Shown here: in pieces, positions 17,002-25,139 of the stretch | Numbering within the stretch: the first letter of the stretch is position 1 | Layout: every line of letters begins with the position of its first letter | From: Olivibacter sitiensis DSM 17696 | Lineage (GTDB): Bacteria; Bacteroidota; Bacteroidia; Sphingobacteriales; Sphingobacteriaceae | Assembly: GCF_000427965.1 (NCBI RefSeq) | Contig: NZ_ATZA01000042.1 | Location: forward strand, 1 to 52,878 | Length of the DNA: 52,878 bases | Reading direction: 5' to 3' | Position numbers and translations under genes: made by a program | The notes under the pieces: generated by a model | Seen by the model: the letters and a program-made list of their open reading frames with translations, nothing else | Told to the model about the DNA's origin: nothing | The model's database searches: none

Positions 17002-17358
17002 ATGGAACTATTACTCATACTATTAATTGGAATATTATACGCCTCCGGCATTTACCTACTGCTGCGACGCAGTATGGTTAAGGTGCTTTTGGGTATTATG
17101 CTCATGAGCAACGGTGCCAATATCCTTATATTTTTATTGGGAAGGATTACCAAGGGGAAACCTCCTGTCATTGACGAAGCATCGAAAATTTTTACCGACA
17201 TCTACGCAGACCCTATTCCACAGGCGCTTATATTGACGGCTATTGTCATTGGTTTCGGTTTGCAGTCTTTTGCCATCGTGCTGTTGAAAAGAGTTTATAG
17301 CATCATCAATTCGGATGACCTAGATGATTTAAATACACCAGAGGAAGAGGATATATGA
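17002..17358 (+). CDS. mrpC: Mrp antiporter subunit C
   Basis: A 118-residue, three-helix subunit homologous to NuoK of complex I. The NuoK-like pattern is visible: [21 protein letters not shown] followed by [20 protein letters not shown], carrying the conserved Asp/Pro/Gln group of this family. The C-terminal tail is acidic ([14 protein letters not shown]). Its stop overlaps the start of mrpD by four bases (ATGA), which points to coupled translation. Confidence 0.93.
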   Translation: MELLLILLIGILYASGIYLLLRRSMVKVLLGIMLMSNGANILIFLLGRITKGKPPVIDEASKIFTDIYADPIPQALILTAIVIGFGLQSFAIVLLKRVYSIINSDDLDDLNTPEEEDI

Positions 17359-18863
17359 TTGACAATACAATAATTTACCCAGTTGTTGCCCAGCTTGTTA
17401 CGGCAATTATACTTTTGTTCTTCTGGGGCAAGAGTTATCCTCAGCGTTTTATCAGCATCTTAGGCAGTCTCGTTGTCTTGCTCATGTCCATAACCCTGTT
17501 TTCCAAGGTCTGGAGTGGAAATATCCTCATTATGGAATCGGCCAATTGGAAACCGCCATTTGGGATTGTTTTCGTAGCGGACGTTTTCAGCAGCACTATG
17601 GTACTGATAACTTCCATAGTAGCCTTTGCCGTATCGATCTATTCATCGGTAGGTATTGGAAATGCTCGGCAGCGTTTTGGTTATTTCCCCCTTTTCCATT
17701 TTTTAATGATGGGCCTCAATGGAGCCTTTCTTACGGGAGATATTTTCAATCTTTATGTGTTCTTCGAGGTAATCATCATTTCTTCTTTTGTACTGATGAC
17801 GTTGGGCGGGAGGAAAACACAGCTGGAAGGCGCGGTGAAATACATGGCCATGAATATACTTGCTTCTACGATCTTCCTTACGGGGATAGGCATCTTATAC
17901 GGCATAACAGGTACATTGAATATGGCCGACCTGGCTGTTAAGGTTCCCTTGGTCGAAAACCGCAATATTATAGATATTACGGCTATTTTCTTTTTGGTCG
18001 GCTTTGGCATTAAGTCGGCTGTTTTCCCTTTGTATTACTGGCTTCCCTCATCATACCATACGCCTCCGTCGGCAGTTGCGGCCGTTTTTGGAGGCTTGCT
18101 CACCAAGGTAGGGGTATATGCGATATTGAGGATATTCACCCTGATCTTTGTTCCGAATGAGTTTATGAAGATCGTGCTTACGGTGCTCTCGGTCATGACT
18201 ATTATCTCTGGCGGTTTCGGTGCGCTTATCAAGCGCGATGTCCGCAGAATCTTTTCTTACCTTATTGTTTGCCATATCGGGTTTATGATAGGAGGGATTG
18301 CCCTATTCACACCTATTGCACTGTCGGGTGTTTTGTTCTATCTCATTCATGATATACTCGTGAAAACTAATATATTCCTGATTTCGGGCCTTATAAGAAA
18401 TATGAAGGGAAACTTGAATACCCTAAAGGCGGGTGGCTTGTATGCGCGGTACCCGAAAATATCCTTGGTAATGGCATTGGTGTTCTTTTCGCTTGTTGGG
18501 GTGCCTCCGCTTTCTGGTTTTTGGCCCAAGATCTACCTGTTTGAAGCTGGTTTCACTACGCACAATTATTTTTTCATCGCTGCCTTGATAATAGGTAGTT
18601 TTCTTACCTTGTATATCATGGCACGCTTATGGTCTGATGTGTTTTGGAAGAATCCGTCGGAGGGTGATGATTCTTTGATAGATCATTTTAAGGATTACAG
18701 TAGATGGAAACAAGCCCTGCTTGTTATTCCTATATGCCTTCTGGCGATAGCCACCTTGTATGTGGGATTGGCTGCCGAAAATATCGTTGTAGTAGTGAAA
18801 CATATAGCGGCCGAGATGATCGACACCAGTCCGTATATCGATGCCGTTTTGGGAAATAAATGA
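17355..18863 (+). CDS. mrpD: Mrp antiporter subunit D
   Basis: A 502-residue subunit homologous to NuoN/NuoM with about 14 helices. Visible family segments are TGDIFNLYVFFEVIIISSFV (with the conserved Glu), KSAVFPLYYWLPSSYHTPPS with its Lys, AVFGGLLTKVGVYAILRIF, and GVPPLSGFWPKIYLFEAGF. Together with MrpA it forms the proton-translocating part of the antiporter. It overlaps mrpC by four bases and is followed by mrpE after 21 bp. No unusual substitutions in the key motifs were noticed. Confidence 0.94.
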   Translation: MIDNTIIYPVVAQLVTAIILLFFWGKSYPQRFISILGSLVVLLMSITLFSKVWSGNILIMESANWKPPFGIVFVADVFSSTMVLITSIVAFAVSIYSSVGIGNARQRFGYFPLFHFLMMGLNGAFLTGDIFNLYVFFEVIIISSFVLMTLGGRKTQLEGAVKYMAMNILASTIFLTGIGILYGITGTLNMADLAVKVPLVENRNIIDITAIFFLVGFGIKSAVFPLYYWLPSSYHTPPSAVAAVFGGLLTKVGVYAILRIFTLIFVPNEFMKIVLTVLSVMTIISGGFGALIKRDVRRIFSYLIVCHIGFMIGGIALFTPIALSGVLFYLIHDILVKTNIFLISGLIRNMKGNLNTLKAGGLYARYPKISLVMALVFFSLVGVPPLSGFWPKIYLFEAGFTTHNYFFIAALIIGSFLTLYIMARLWSDVFWKNPSEGDDSLIDHFKDYSRWKQALLVIPICLLAIATLYVGLAAENIVVVVKHIAAEMIDTSPYIDAVLGNK

Positions 18864-18884
18864 TAAAAGATAATTGATGTTGTT

Positions 18885-19367
18885 ATGGTTAAGCAGTTTT
18901 TGATGAACCTTTTGCTAGCCTTTATATGGGTAGCATTAACTGGTGTTCTTTACTTTTCCAATTTCTATTTCGGTTTTCTGCTGGGTTTCTTTATCCTATG
19001 GCTGATGAACCGCGATGGGGAAGATCATCGGTACTTTAACCGTGTGCCGCGTATTATTTCCTTTGTATTGTATTTCGTTTACGAGATGATCAAGGCAAAT
19101 ATCGAAGTAGCTTATGGCGTGTTGAGCCCCAAGTTTCATATGCAGCCAGCTATTGTCAAATACCCACTACATGCGAGTAGCGATTTTGAAGTAAATATGC
19201 TGGCCACGATCATATCGCTCACTCCGGGGAGCTTGATCATGGACATCAGCGAAGACAAGAAGGTATTATATATTCATGTTATGCACCTGAAAAACAATGA
19301 TCGGGAATTATTTATTCAGAAAATTGAACGGGTGTATGAACGTAGATTATTGGAGATTATACGATGA
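18885..19367 (+). CDS. mrpE: Mrp antiporter subunit E
   Basis: The 160-residue subunit has two N-terminal helices (about 1-45), a third near 65-85 (RIISFVLYFVYEMIKANIEVAY) and a cytoplasmic C-terminal domain with the conserved MLATIISLTPGSLIMDISED segment. MrpE has no complex I counterpart and is needed for full activity in studied bacteria. The stop overlaps the mrpF start by four bases. Confidence 0.92.
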   Translation: MVKQFLMNLLLAFIWVALTGVLYFSNFYFGFLLGFFILWLMNRDGEDHRYFNRVPRIISFVLYFVYEMIKANIEVAYGVLSPKFHMQPAIVKYPLHASSDFEVNMLATIISLTPGSLIMDISEDKKVLYIHVMHLKNNDRELFIQKIERVYERRLLEIIR

Positions 19368-19636
19368 GTTTGAGCTTGTATTTTAATTATGTGATATTGC
19401 CTCTGCTGGCTATTTCCATTACGCTTATTTTTTACAGGCTTTTTAAGGGGCCGCGCGTGGTGGATAGGGTTATAGCACTGGATTTGTTGATTACTACCGG
19501 GGTAAGTATTATCACCGTTTATAGTATCAGCATGAAGCAATCCACTTTTTTGGATGTAGCCATGATATTGGCTCTTATTGCTTTTCTTGGCACTATTGCC
19601 TTTTCGTATTACTTAGAGAAAAAAGGAAATGATTGA
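19364..19636 (+). CDS. mrpF: Mrp antiporter subunit F
   Basis: A 90-residue, three-helix subunit. The family signature is the stretch RLFKGPRVVDRVIALDLLIT between helices 1 and 2, followed by FLDVAMILALIAFLGTIAFS; the conserved Asp residues of the second helix are present. It overlaps mrpE by four bases and mrpG by eight, consistent with tight operon packing. Confidence 0.92.
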   Translation: MSLSLYFNYVILPLLAISITLIFYRLFKGPRVVDRVIALDLLITTGVSIITVYSISMKQSTFLDVAMILALIAFLGTIAFSYYLEKKGND

Positions 19637-20012
19637 TATTCTTATTGCAGTTTTGAGTACTATAGGTGCACTTTCCATATTGATTGCCGCCATCGGCATC
19701 GTTCGGATGCCCGATTTTTACCTACGTCTATCGGTCACGGTTAAGGCGGCCACGCTTGGCAGTGGGCTGCTTTTGCTGAGTGCGGCTATCTATTTTCCGG
19801 AAGTAGCCGTCAGCACCAAGGCCTTTGCCATCCTTTTCTTTCTGGTACTTACGGCGCCCGTGGCCGCACATATGATAGGCCGCTGTGCTTATCTGATCAA
19901 AACCAATTTATGGGAGGGCACCGTGAGGGACGAGCTAAAGGGCATGTACGACGAGAAAAGCCAAAAGTTGAGAAGTGGCGAGGAAGAAGACCAAGAAGGA
20001 TCGAATCATTGA
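19629..20012 (+). CDS. mrpG: Mrp antiporter subunit G
   Basis: A 127-residue subunit with three helices and a charged C-terminal tail. Family features are GIVRMPDFYLRLSVTVKAAT, with the conserved Pro-Asp-Tyr-like turn, and LFFLVLTAPVAAHMIGR. It closes the seven-gene Mrp operon (A-G, all present, in canonical order). Its stop codon lies within a perfect 14-bp inverted repeat shared with the 3' end of the converging permease gene. Confidence 0.92.
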   Translation: MIDILIAVLSTIGALSILIAAIGIVRMPDFYLRLSVTVKAATLGSGLLLLSAAIYFPEVAVSTKAFAILFFLVLTAPVAAHMIGRCAYLIKTNLWEGTVRDELKGMYDEKSQKLRSGEEEDQEGSNH

Positions 20013-20036
20013 GAGATCATTCATCTCTCAATGATT
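20004..20036. terminator. Bidirectional hairpin spanning the ends of mrpG and permease 1
   Basis: A perfect 14-bp stem (20004-20017 with 20023-20036, arm AATCATTGAGAGAT) with a 5-nt loop covers the last codons of both converging genes; both stop codons fall inside it. There is no T-run on either side. It may block converging transcription, stabilise the mRNA 3' ends, or both. Confidence 0.6.
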
Positions 20037-22461
20037 CCACCGGATTGGCCATCGCTGCCTTTATGGCCTGTGTGGCTACCGTGAAGATGGCCACGACGAC
20101 GGCCATCAATCCAGCCAGGGCAAACATCCACCACTGTATCTCAATTTTATAGGCGAAATCTTCCAACCACTTGTTCATCGTCCACCAGGCAATAGGGGTG
20201 GCAATGATAATGGCTAGGAGCACCAGCTTTACAAAATCTTTGGAGAGCAAACCGACAATACCCGATACCGTGGCGCCCAGCACCTTGCGGATGCCTATTT
20301 CCTTGGTGCGCTGGAAAGCGGTCAGCGTGGCTAAGCCAAACAGGCCGAGGCAACTGATGATAATGGATATAGCAGTGGCCATATTGATCAGTTGCGCCAT
20401 ATTTCGTTCCTGTTGATACAAAGTCTCAATGTTTTGATCATAGAACTGGTAGTGGAATGTATCTGGTGGATAGATGCTGTTCCAGTGTTGCTGCATATGC
20501 TGGATGGTGCTTTGCCAGGTAGAGGGGTCGGGATTCAATTTGACGTTTATGGTACCCATACTGCCAGCAGCTGTCATCAATGCCAGGGGCTGTATCTCCG
20601 TATAGAAATCTTGTGAATGGAAGTCTTTCACCACGCCCACGATGGGATAAGGTCTATCACTCTGTGTGAGGATCTTACCAATGGCATCTTGTGGCTGGGC
20701 AAATCCATAGGCCTTGGCGGCGGTCTCGTTGATGATCAGTTCGCTTACGGTGTCCGTTGCATGCAGGTTGCGACCCGCCAATAATTGCATATCGTAAAAT
20801 TGCAGGTAATCGGTATCGACTACCTTTTTTTGCAATTGCCTATTCACGGGAGCGCTTATATCTGGAGATGAATAGATATAGGGACTGGAGGAAAATCCTT
20901 GTACCAGAGGCGCCTTGCCTCGGGATACCATGCGTATTCCCAATTCCTTTTTGAGTTCCTCCGCCAGTACCTGCTCTTTGCCCTTATAAGCGTCGTTGAA
21001 CAAGACTTTCCAAGGTATGTCTATCAATAATACGGCTTCTTTATCAAACCCGAGGTCTTTGTGAAGTGTGTAGTTCAACTGTTGGCCCATGATCAATGCG
21101 CCGATGATGAAGCATTGGGCAATGACATATTGAAACACAATCAAGCCCTTGCGCAAGCTCAAGTTTTGTTTGCCATTGTTTCTGCTCACACCAGGTTTGA
21201 AGATATTGATCGGGTTGACACGCGTCACCAACCAGGCAGGGTATATGCCGGAGAGCAAAATGGTAAGCAGTAGAAGACCTGTTATGAACAGCGTGGTGAT
21301 GAGGTCCTTATTATATAGCAAGGCCCCTTCGGGTATCATATCGGTCAATAGATAGAGTCCCAATTTTTGAAAACCATAGGCCAAGAATGCCGCCAGTGCC
21401 ACGATGATGGTCGTCTCGGATAAGAGTTGTACTATCAGGCTCTTGCTGCTTCCGCCTAAGGTCTTGCGCACCCCTATTTCCTTGCTCCGTTGAGGAATCT
21501 GGGCCGTACTCAAATTGATGTAATTGATGCAGGCCAATAATAGGAGGAAAGCACCTATGCCCATCAACCCAAAAAGTACAGGTTTGCTCGCTTTTCTAAC
21601 CCCGCGTTCGTTGATATGTGTGGTAAAGTGCATGTTGGTAAGCGATTCCAGTACAAACCAGCGCTTAAATTCATAAGTGGGTTTTGTATCTTCCTGAAAC
21701 CTTTTCCATTTTTGGTCGACCAGCGCATTGATTTGCGCCAATACCTTTGTCGTGTCTGCAGCTTGATCTATCTGTAGGTATAGCTTGTCAGTTCCATTGG
21801 TATTGGTCCATTCAACCAAAGGATAAGCGGTCGGTTTTAAATAAAGAAATTCTTGTGCCACGAATTCCGTCGGGTAGTCCAAGTCCTGGACGATACCCGA
21901 GACCGTTTTCCTTAAGCTGTCATTGTACAGCATGGTTTTTCCCACAATGTCATGCGGTTTGGTATTCGGGAAGTAGCTTTTTGCCCTACTTTCGGTCAGC
22001 ACGACATTGTCTGGATGAGCAAATGCCGATCGTTTGTTCCCTGCCAGCCACGTGTACGCAACCATATCGAAATAGGCCGAATCTGTAGCAATCACTCCCT
22101 GCGGATCTTCTATCAGCAATGGCTGGCCATCATCTTGCGGGATTTCGAGGCTATTGATCCATCGTCCGTAAAGCGGTACCACATTGGCCACGCCACTGAC
22201 TTCTTCGCGCACGCCCTGATAAATTGGAGCGGAAACCCCTCCGTAATAGCTTTCCTTTTCGTCAAATACCCGGCCTGTCACCAGCCGATAGATACTTTCC
22301 TTGGCAGATAGTTTTTGTTCATAGCTAAATTCATAGCTCACTATGCGGTAGATGATCCAGCAGGCACTTACACCTATGGCCAGGCCAAAGATATTGAGCG
22401 AGGTGAACAGCCTGTTTTTCCAGAGGTACCTAGAAGCGATTTTGAAGTGGTTTTTTATCAT
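20017..22461 (-). CDS. FtsX/MacB-type ABC permease 1 (array, last gene)
   Basis: This 814-residue permease has an N-terminal helix (about 20-42), a first large extracytoplasmic MacB_PCD-like region (45-285), helices near 288-310, 345-365, 388-410 and 440-460, a second extracytoplasmic region (462-675), and three final helices (680-790). Each half has an FtsX core with the cytoplasmic coupling segment: RSKEIGVRKTLGG after helix 2 and RTKEIGIRKVLGATVSGIVG after helix 6. The end VESLRDE is shared by the array. Such permeases work with a LolD/MacB-like ATPase and do not themselves bind ATP; the array ATPase at 48882 is the only candidate here. By its start (SACWIIYRIV) it groups with permeases 5 and 8. 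Confidence 0.88.
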   Translation of the reverse strand: MIKNHFKIASRYLWKNRLFTSLNIFGLAIGVSACWIIYRIVSYEFSYEQKLSAKESIYRLVTGRVFDEKESYYGGVSAPIYQGVREEVSGVANVVPLYGRWINSLEIPQDDGQPLLIEDPQGVIATDSAYFDMVAYTWLAGNKRSAFAHPDNVVLTESRAKSYFPNTKPHDIVGKTMLYNDSLRKTVSGIVQDLDYPTEFVAQEFLYLKPTAYPLVEWTNTNGTDKLYLQIDQAADTTKVLAQINALVDQKWKRFQEDTKPTYEFKRWFVLESLTNMHFTTHINERGVRKASKPVLFGLMGIGAFLLLLACINYINLSTAQIPQRSKEIGVRKTLGGSSKSLIVQLLSETTIIVALAAFLAYGFQKLGLYLLTDMIPEGALLYNKDLITTLFITGLLLLTILLSGIYPAWLVTRVNPINIFKPGVSRNNGKQNLSLRKGLIVFQYVIAQCFIIGALIMGQQLNYTLHKDLGFDKEAVLLIDIPWKVLFNDAYKGKEQVLAEELKKELGIRMVSRGKAPLVQGFSSSPYIYSSPDISAPVNRQLQKKVVDTDYLQFYDMQLLAGRNLHATDTVSELIINETAAKAYGFAQPQDAIGKILTQSDRPYPIVGVVKDFHSQDFYTEIQPLALMTAAGSMGTINVKLNPDPSTWQSTIQHMQQHWNSIYPPDTFHYQFYDQNIETLYQQERNMAQLINMATAISIIISCLGLFGLATLTAFQRTKEIGIRKVLGATVSGIVGLLSKDFVKLVLLAIIIATPIAWWTMNKWLEDFAYKIEIQWWMFALAGLMAVVVAIFTVATQAIKAAMANPVESLRDE

Positions 22462-22627
22462 ATTCTTAGTATTGAGAAAAGCGTATTGCGTACGGCGTGA
22501 AACGAAGTCCCGAGCATCGGGATTGAGACCTTAGGTATCTTTTGCTCCTCATCTCTATTCCTTATTTTATCTTGTTTTATTTTCCAATTTTATCGCCATT
22601 CGCATGTCGCACCTCGCAATACGAAAT
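22462..22627. repeat. Modular spacer between permeases 1 and 2
   Basis: Two modules recur elsewhere. Bases 22470-22527 equal 42283-42340 (58 bp, one mismatch), before permease 6. Bases 22585-22627, directly after the stop of permease 2, equal 46349-46391 (43 bp, one mismatch), directly after the stop of permease 8. The first module contains the hairpin TCCCGA-gca-TCGGGA. CGTATTGCG near one end and CGCAATACG near the other are reverse complements. Confidence 0.8.
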
Positions 22628-22629
22628 TG

Positions 22630-25059
22630 TCATTCATCCCTCAAACTTTTGACTGGATTGGCTACCGCTGCCTTTATAGCTTGCGTAGCTACCGTGAGCA
22701 AAGCAATCACTACGGCTGCCAGTCCCGCAAGGGCAAACATCCACCACTGTATTTCTATTTTATAGGAAAAGTCTTGCAGCCACTTGTTCATGGCCCACCA
22801 GGCAATGGGAGAGGCTATAGCAATGGCAATCAATACCAATTTCACGAAATCCTTTGAAAGTAGACCGACGATACCCGATACTGTGGCGCCCAGCACCTTG
22901 CGGATGCCTATTTCCTTTCTACGTTGCTCTGTGCTGAATGCCGAGAGACCGAAAAGACCTAAGCAAGAAATGGTGATGGTAATTACTGTGAAGGCATTAA
23001 TGACCCGAGATAATACGACCTCCTTTTCATATTGCTGCTGTACTTGCTGATCCATAAAAGCGTAGTCGAAAGGTATGTTCGGCAAGACTTGATGCCAGAC
23101 CTGTTCTAATTTGCGTAGCACGGAAGTATAATCATCGTTGTTCACGGCGAGTACTATATGGGAAAAGTACTCTGGTATATCCGTGTACTGGAGCATGAAT
23201 GGCCTAACTTCATGGTGAAGCGAATTGTAATGAAAGTCTTTCATCACTCCGATTACCTCGACAAAGGTAGCAGGATCGGAGCCATACTGGCTATACAGTT
23301 TTGCGCCTATTGCGGTTTGGGAATCCAGTTGGAGCTTCTTGGCCAGAGACTCATTGATCAGGACTTTATCTACATCTCCCTGCCTGAAGTCTCTACCTTC
23401 CAAAAGGTGAATGCCATTGGCTTTTACGAAATACTCATCGGTTGTCATGAATTGACTATTGGTGGAGTTGGCCATATCACCGCCAGGTAGATAGACACCT
23501 CTGTCGTTATGTACAAATTGGCTGGGATAGTTATTGGTTTTGCTGGCAACGGCGACCTCTAGCAATTCGAGCACAGCTTGTGCAAAAGCACCCATTTTCT
23601 GCTGCGCCTCCGTGGTGTGAAAACTAAAAATAAGCCTTTGGTCGCTCTCGAAGCCAAGGTCCGTCTCCTTGATAAAACCGAGTTGGCTGCGAATAACCAG
23701 GATACTGGCAATGAGCCCAATGGTGAGCACAAATTGAAAGACAACCAGTACTCTGCGAATTTGCGTGCCTGATATTCGACTCGAAAAATTGCCTTTCAGG
23801 ACCTTTAATGGACTAAAGGACGCCAGGTAAAAAGCAGGATAGCTTCCAGCCAACAAGCCCGTAGCCAATACGATTATTGCAATGATGGAGAGACTGCGTA
23901 TATTGAGGAAATCGTGCCATAGTAGGTTGGATTCGGTAAGCTGATTGATGAGCGGTAACAATAGCCATAAAAAAGGCAATGCAATGACGACTCCCAAAAA
24001 TGCCATCAGAAATGATTCGCCCATAAATTGTCTGAATAGTTGTTGTTTTTCCGCGCCGATCACTTTTCTTACACCTATTTCCTTCCCCCTTAGGGAGGCT
24101 TGGGCAGTGGATAAATTCATGAAATTGATGCAGGCGATTGCCTGGATCAGTATGGCAACCAGAAGCAATACATACAAGAACGTGGGGTTCTGGGTTTTGA
24201 ACATTTCGGGGTCTAATGAAGTGTCTGTATGCATGGCAGTGATAGCTTGCAAAGACAGTTTTTTCTGCATGCCCATATTCCGCAGCTCATCTGCGCCGTA
24301 TTTCTGCAAGAAAGCAGGTAGTTTGCTCTCCAAAGCACGCGGATCGCTTTGCCGATGGAGTTTTACGAACGTACTGGTAAAGTTATTGCCTGCCCATACA
24401 TTGTTTTGCAGCGTGTATTGCCCCATGCCCGAACTATTCATGGCAATGAACAACTGCCCCTGTAGATGCGATTTGCCAAGCTTTCCGTCAACCACACCGG
24501 TCACCTTCAAGTTCTGCGGACCATTGACGTTATCGATTTGAATGATTTTGCCCATCGCAGATTCGTCACCGAATAATTTGTCTGCAAAGCTCTTTTCCAG
24601 AACTATTGTATTTGGTTCATTGAGTGCGTTTTGTGAGCCACCCGCCACGAAATGATAGTCGAAAATGGAAAAGAACGTAGAATCGACCAGTAGAGCCGAT
24701 TTTTCGTACAGTGCCTTTTCCCCGTAAGTAACCAGGTTTTGCGGAATGCCCATCTTCTCCATGTTGACAACACGTGTATACTCCTCTACAGCAGGAAAAT
24801 CGGCTTTCAAGGCCGGCCCAACTGGTGGAGAGGCAGTAGACATGTTCATTTCCTGTCCCCTGCTATTCAGCAAGGTATTGACCCGATATATATCATCGGC
24901 ACGCTGATGATGCTTATCATAACTAAATTGATCTTGCACATAAATGACTATGTAAAGGCAACTAAGTGTACCCATTACAAGTCCGGCTATATTGATAAAC
25001 GCATAAGATTTATTGCGCATCAGGTTACGCCAGGCGATTTTTAAATAGTTTTTTAACAT
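22630..25059 (-). CDS. FtsX/MacB-type ABC permease 2
   Basis: An 809-residue permease with the two-FtsX-core layout described for permease 1. I chose the ATG at 25059 (MLKNYLKIAWRNLMRNKSYA), the family start; an upstream extension to 25143 would translate repeat spacer. The N-terminal helix reads AFINIAGLVMGTLSCLYIVI. Coupling segments are SLRGKEIGVRKVIGAEKQQL and EQRRKEIGIRKVLGATVSGI. The first extracytoplasmic region contains the family's NEPNTIVLEKSFADKLFGDE segment, a MacB_PCD hallmark. The last 100 residues are close to those of permeases 1, 5, 6, 7 and 8, while the extracytoplasmic regions differ strongly, suggesting different ligands or partners with one conserved motor interface. Confidence 0.87.
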   Translation of the reverse strand: MLKNYLKIAWRNLMRNKSYAFINIAGLVMGTLSCLYIVIYVQDQFSYDKHHQRADDIYRVNTLLNSRGQEMNMSTASPPVGPALKADFPAVEEYTRVVNMEKMGIPQNLVTYGEKALYEKSALLVDSTFFSIFDYHFVAGGSQNALNEPNTIVLEKSFADKLFGDESAMGKIIQIDNVNGPQNLKVTGVVDGKLGKSHLQGQLFIAMNSSGMGQYTLQNNVWAGNNFTSTFVKLHRQSDPRALESKLPAFLQKYGADELRNMGMQKKLSLQAITAMHTDTSLDPEMFKTQNPTFLYVLLLVAILIQAIACINFMNLSTAQASLRGKEIGVRKVIGAEKQQLFRQFMGESFLMAFLGVVIALPFLWLLLPLINQLTESNLLWHDFLNIRSLSIIAIIVLATGLLAGSYPAFYLASFSPLKVLKGNFSSRISGTQIRRVLVVFQFVLTIGLIASILVIRSQLGFIKETDLGFESDQRLIFSFHTTEAQQKMGAFAQAVLELLEVAVASKTNNYPSQFVHNDRGVYLPGGDMANSTNSQFMTTDEYFVKANGIHLLEGRDFRQGDVDKVLINESLAKKLQLDSQTAIGAKLYSQYGSDPATFVEVIGVMKDFHYNSLHHEVRPFMLQYTDIPEYFSHIVLAVNNDDYTSVLRKLEQVWHQVLPNIPFDYAFMDQQVQQQYEKEVVLSRVINAFTVITITISCLGLFGLSAFSTEQRRKEIGIRKVLGATVSGIVGLLSKDFVKLVLIAIAIASPIAWWAMNKWLQDFSYKIEIQWWMFALAGLAAVVIALLTVATQAIKAAVANPVKSLRDE

Positions 25060-25139
25060 AGCTATTTTAGTTGTGAGTTGCGGGTTGTGAGTTGTCAGCC
25101 CTTCTCGTAACTCACAACGCATAACTGGCAACTGATTAG
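25060..25139. repeat. Word-repeat spacer between permeases 2 and 3
   Basis: The spacer consists of repeated short words: GTTGTGAGTTG twice in a row on one side and AACTCACAAC on the other, so it can pair with itself. A related, inverted version (CTCACAACTTGCAACTCACA) lies at 48850-48880 between permease 8 and the ATPase. Confidence 0.55.

Noticed and set aside
23945-24541. Long plus-strand frame (198 codons) inside permease 2, and similar frames such as 41416-41925 and 48906-49538
   Set aside because: They run antisense to genes with clear family motifs, have no domain of their own, and similar antisense frames appear in several of the paralogues, as expected from codon structure.
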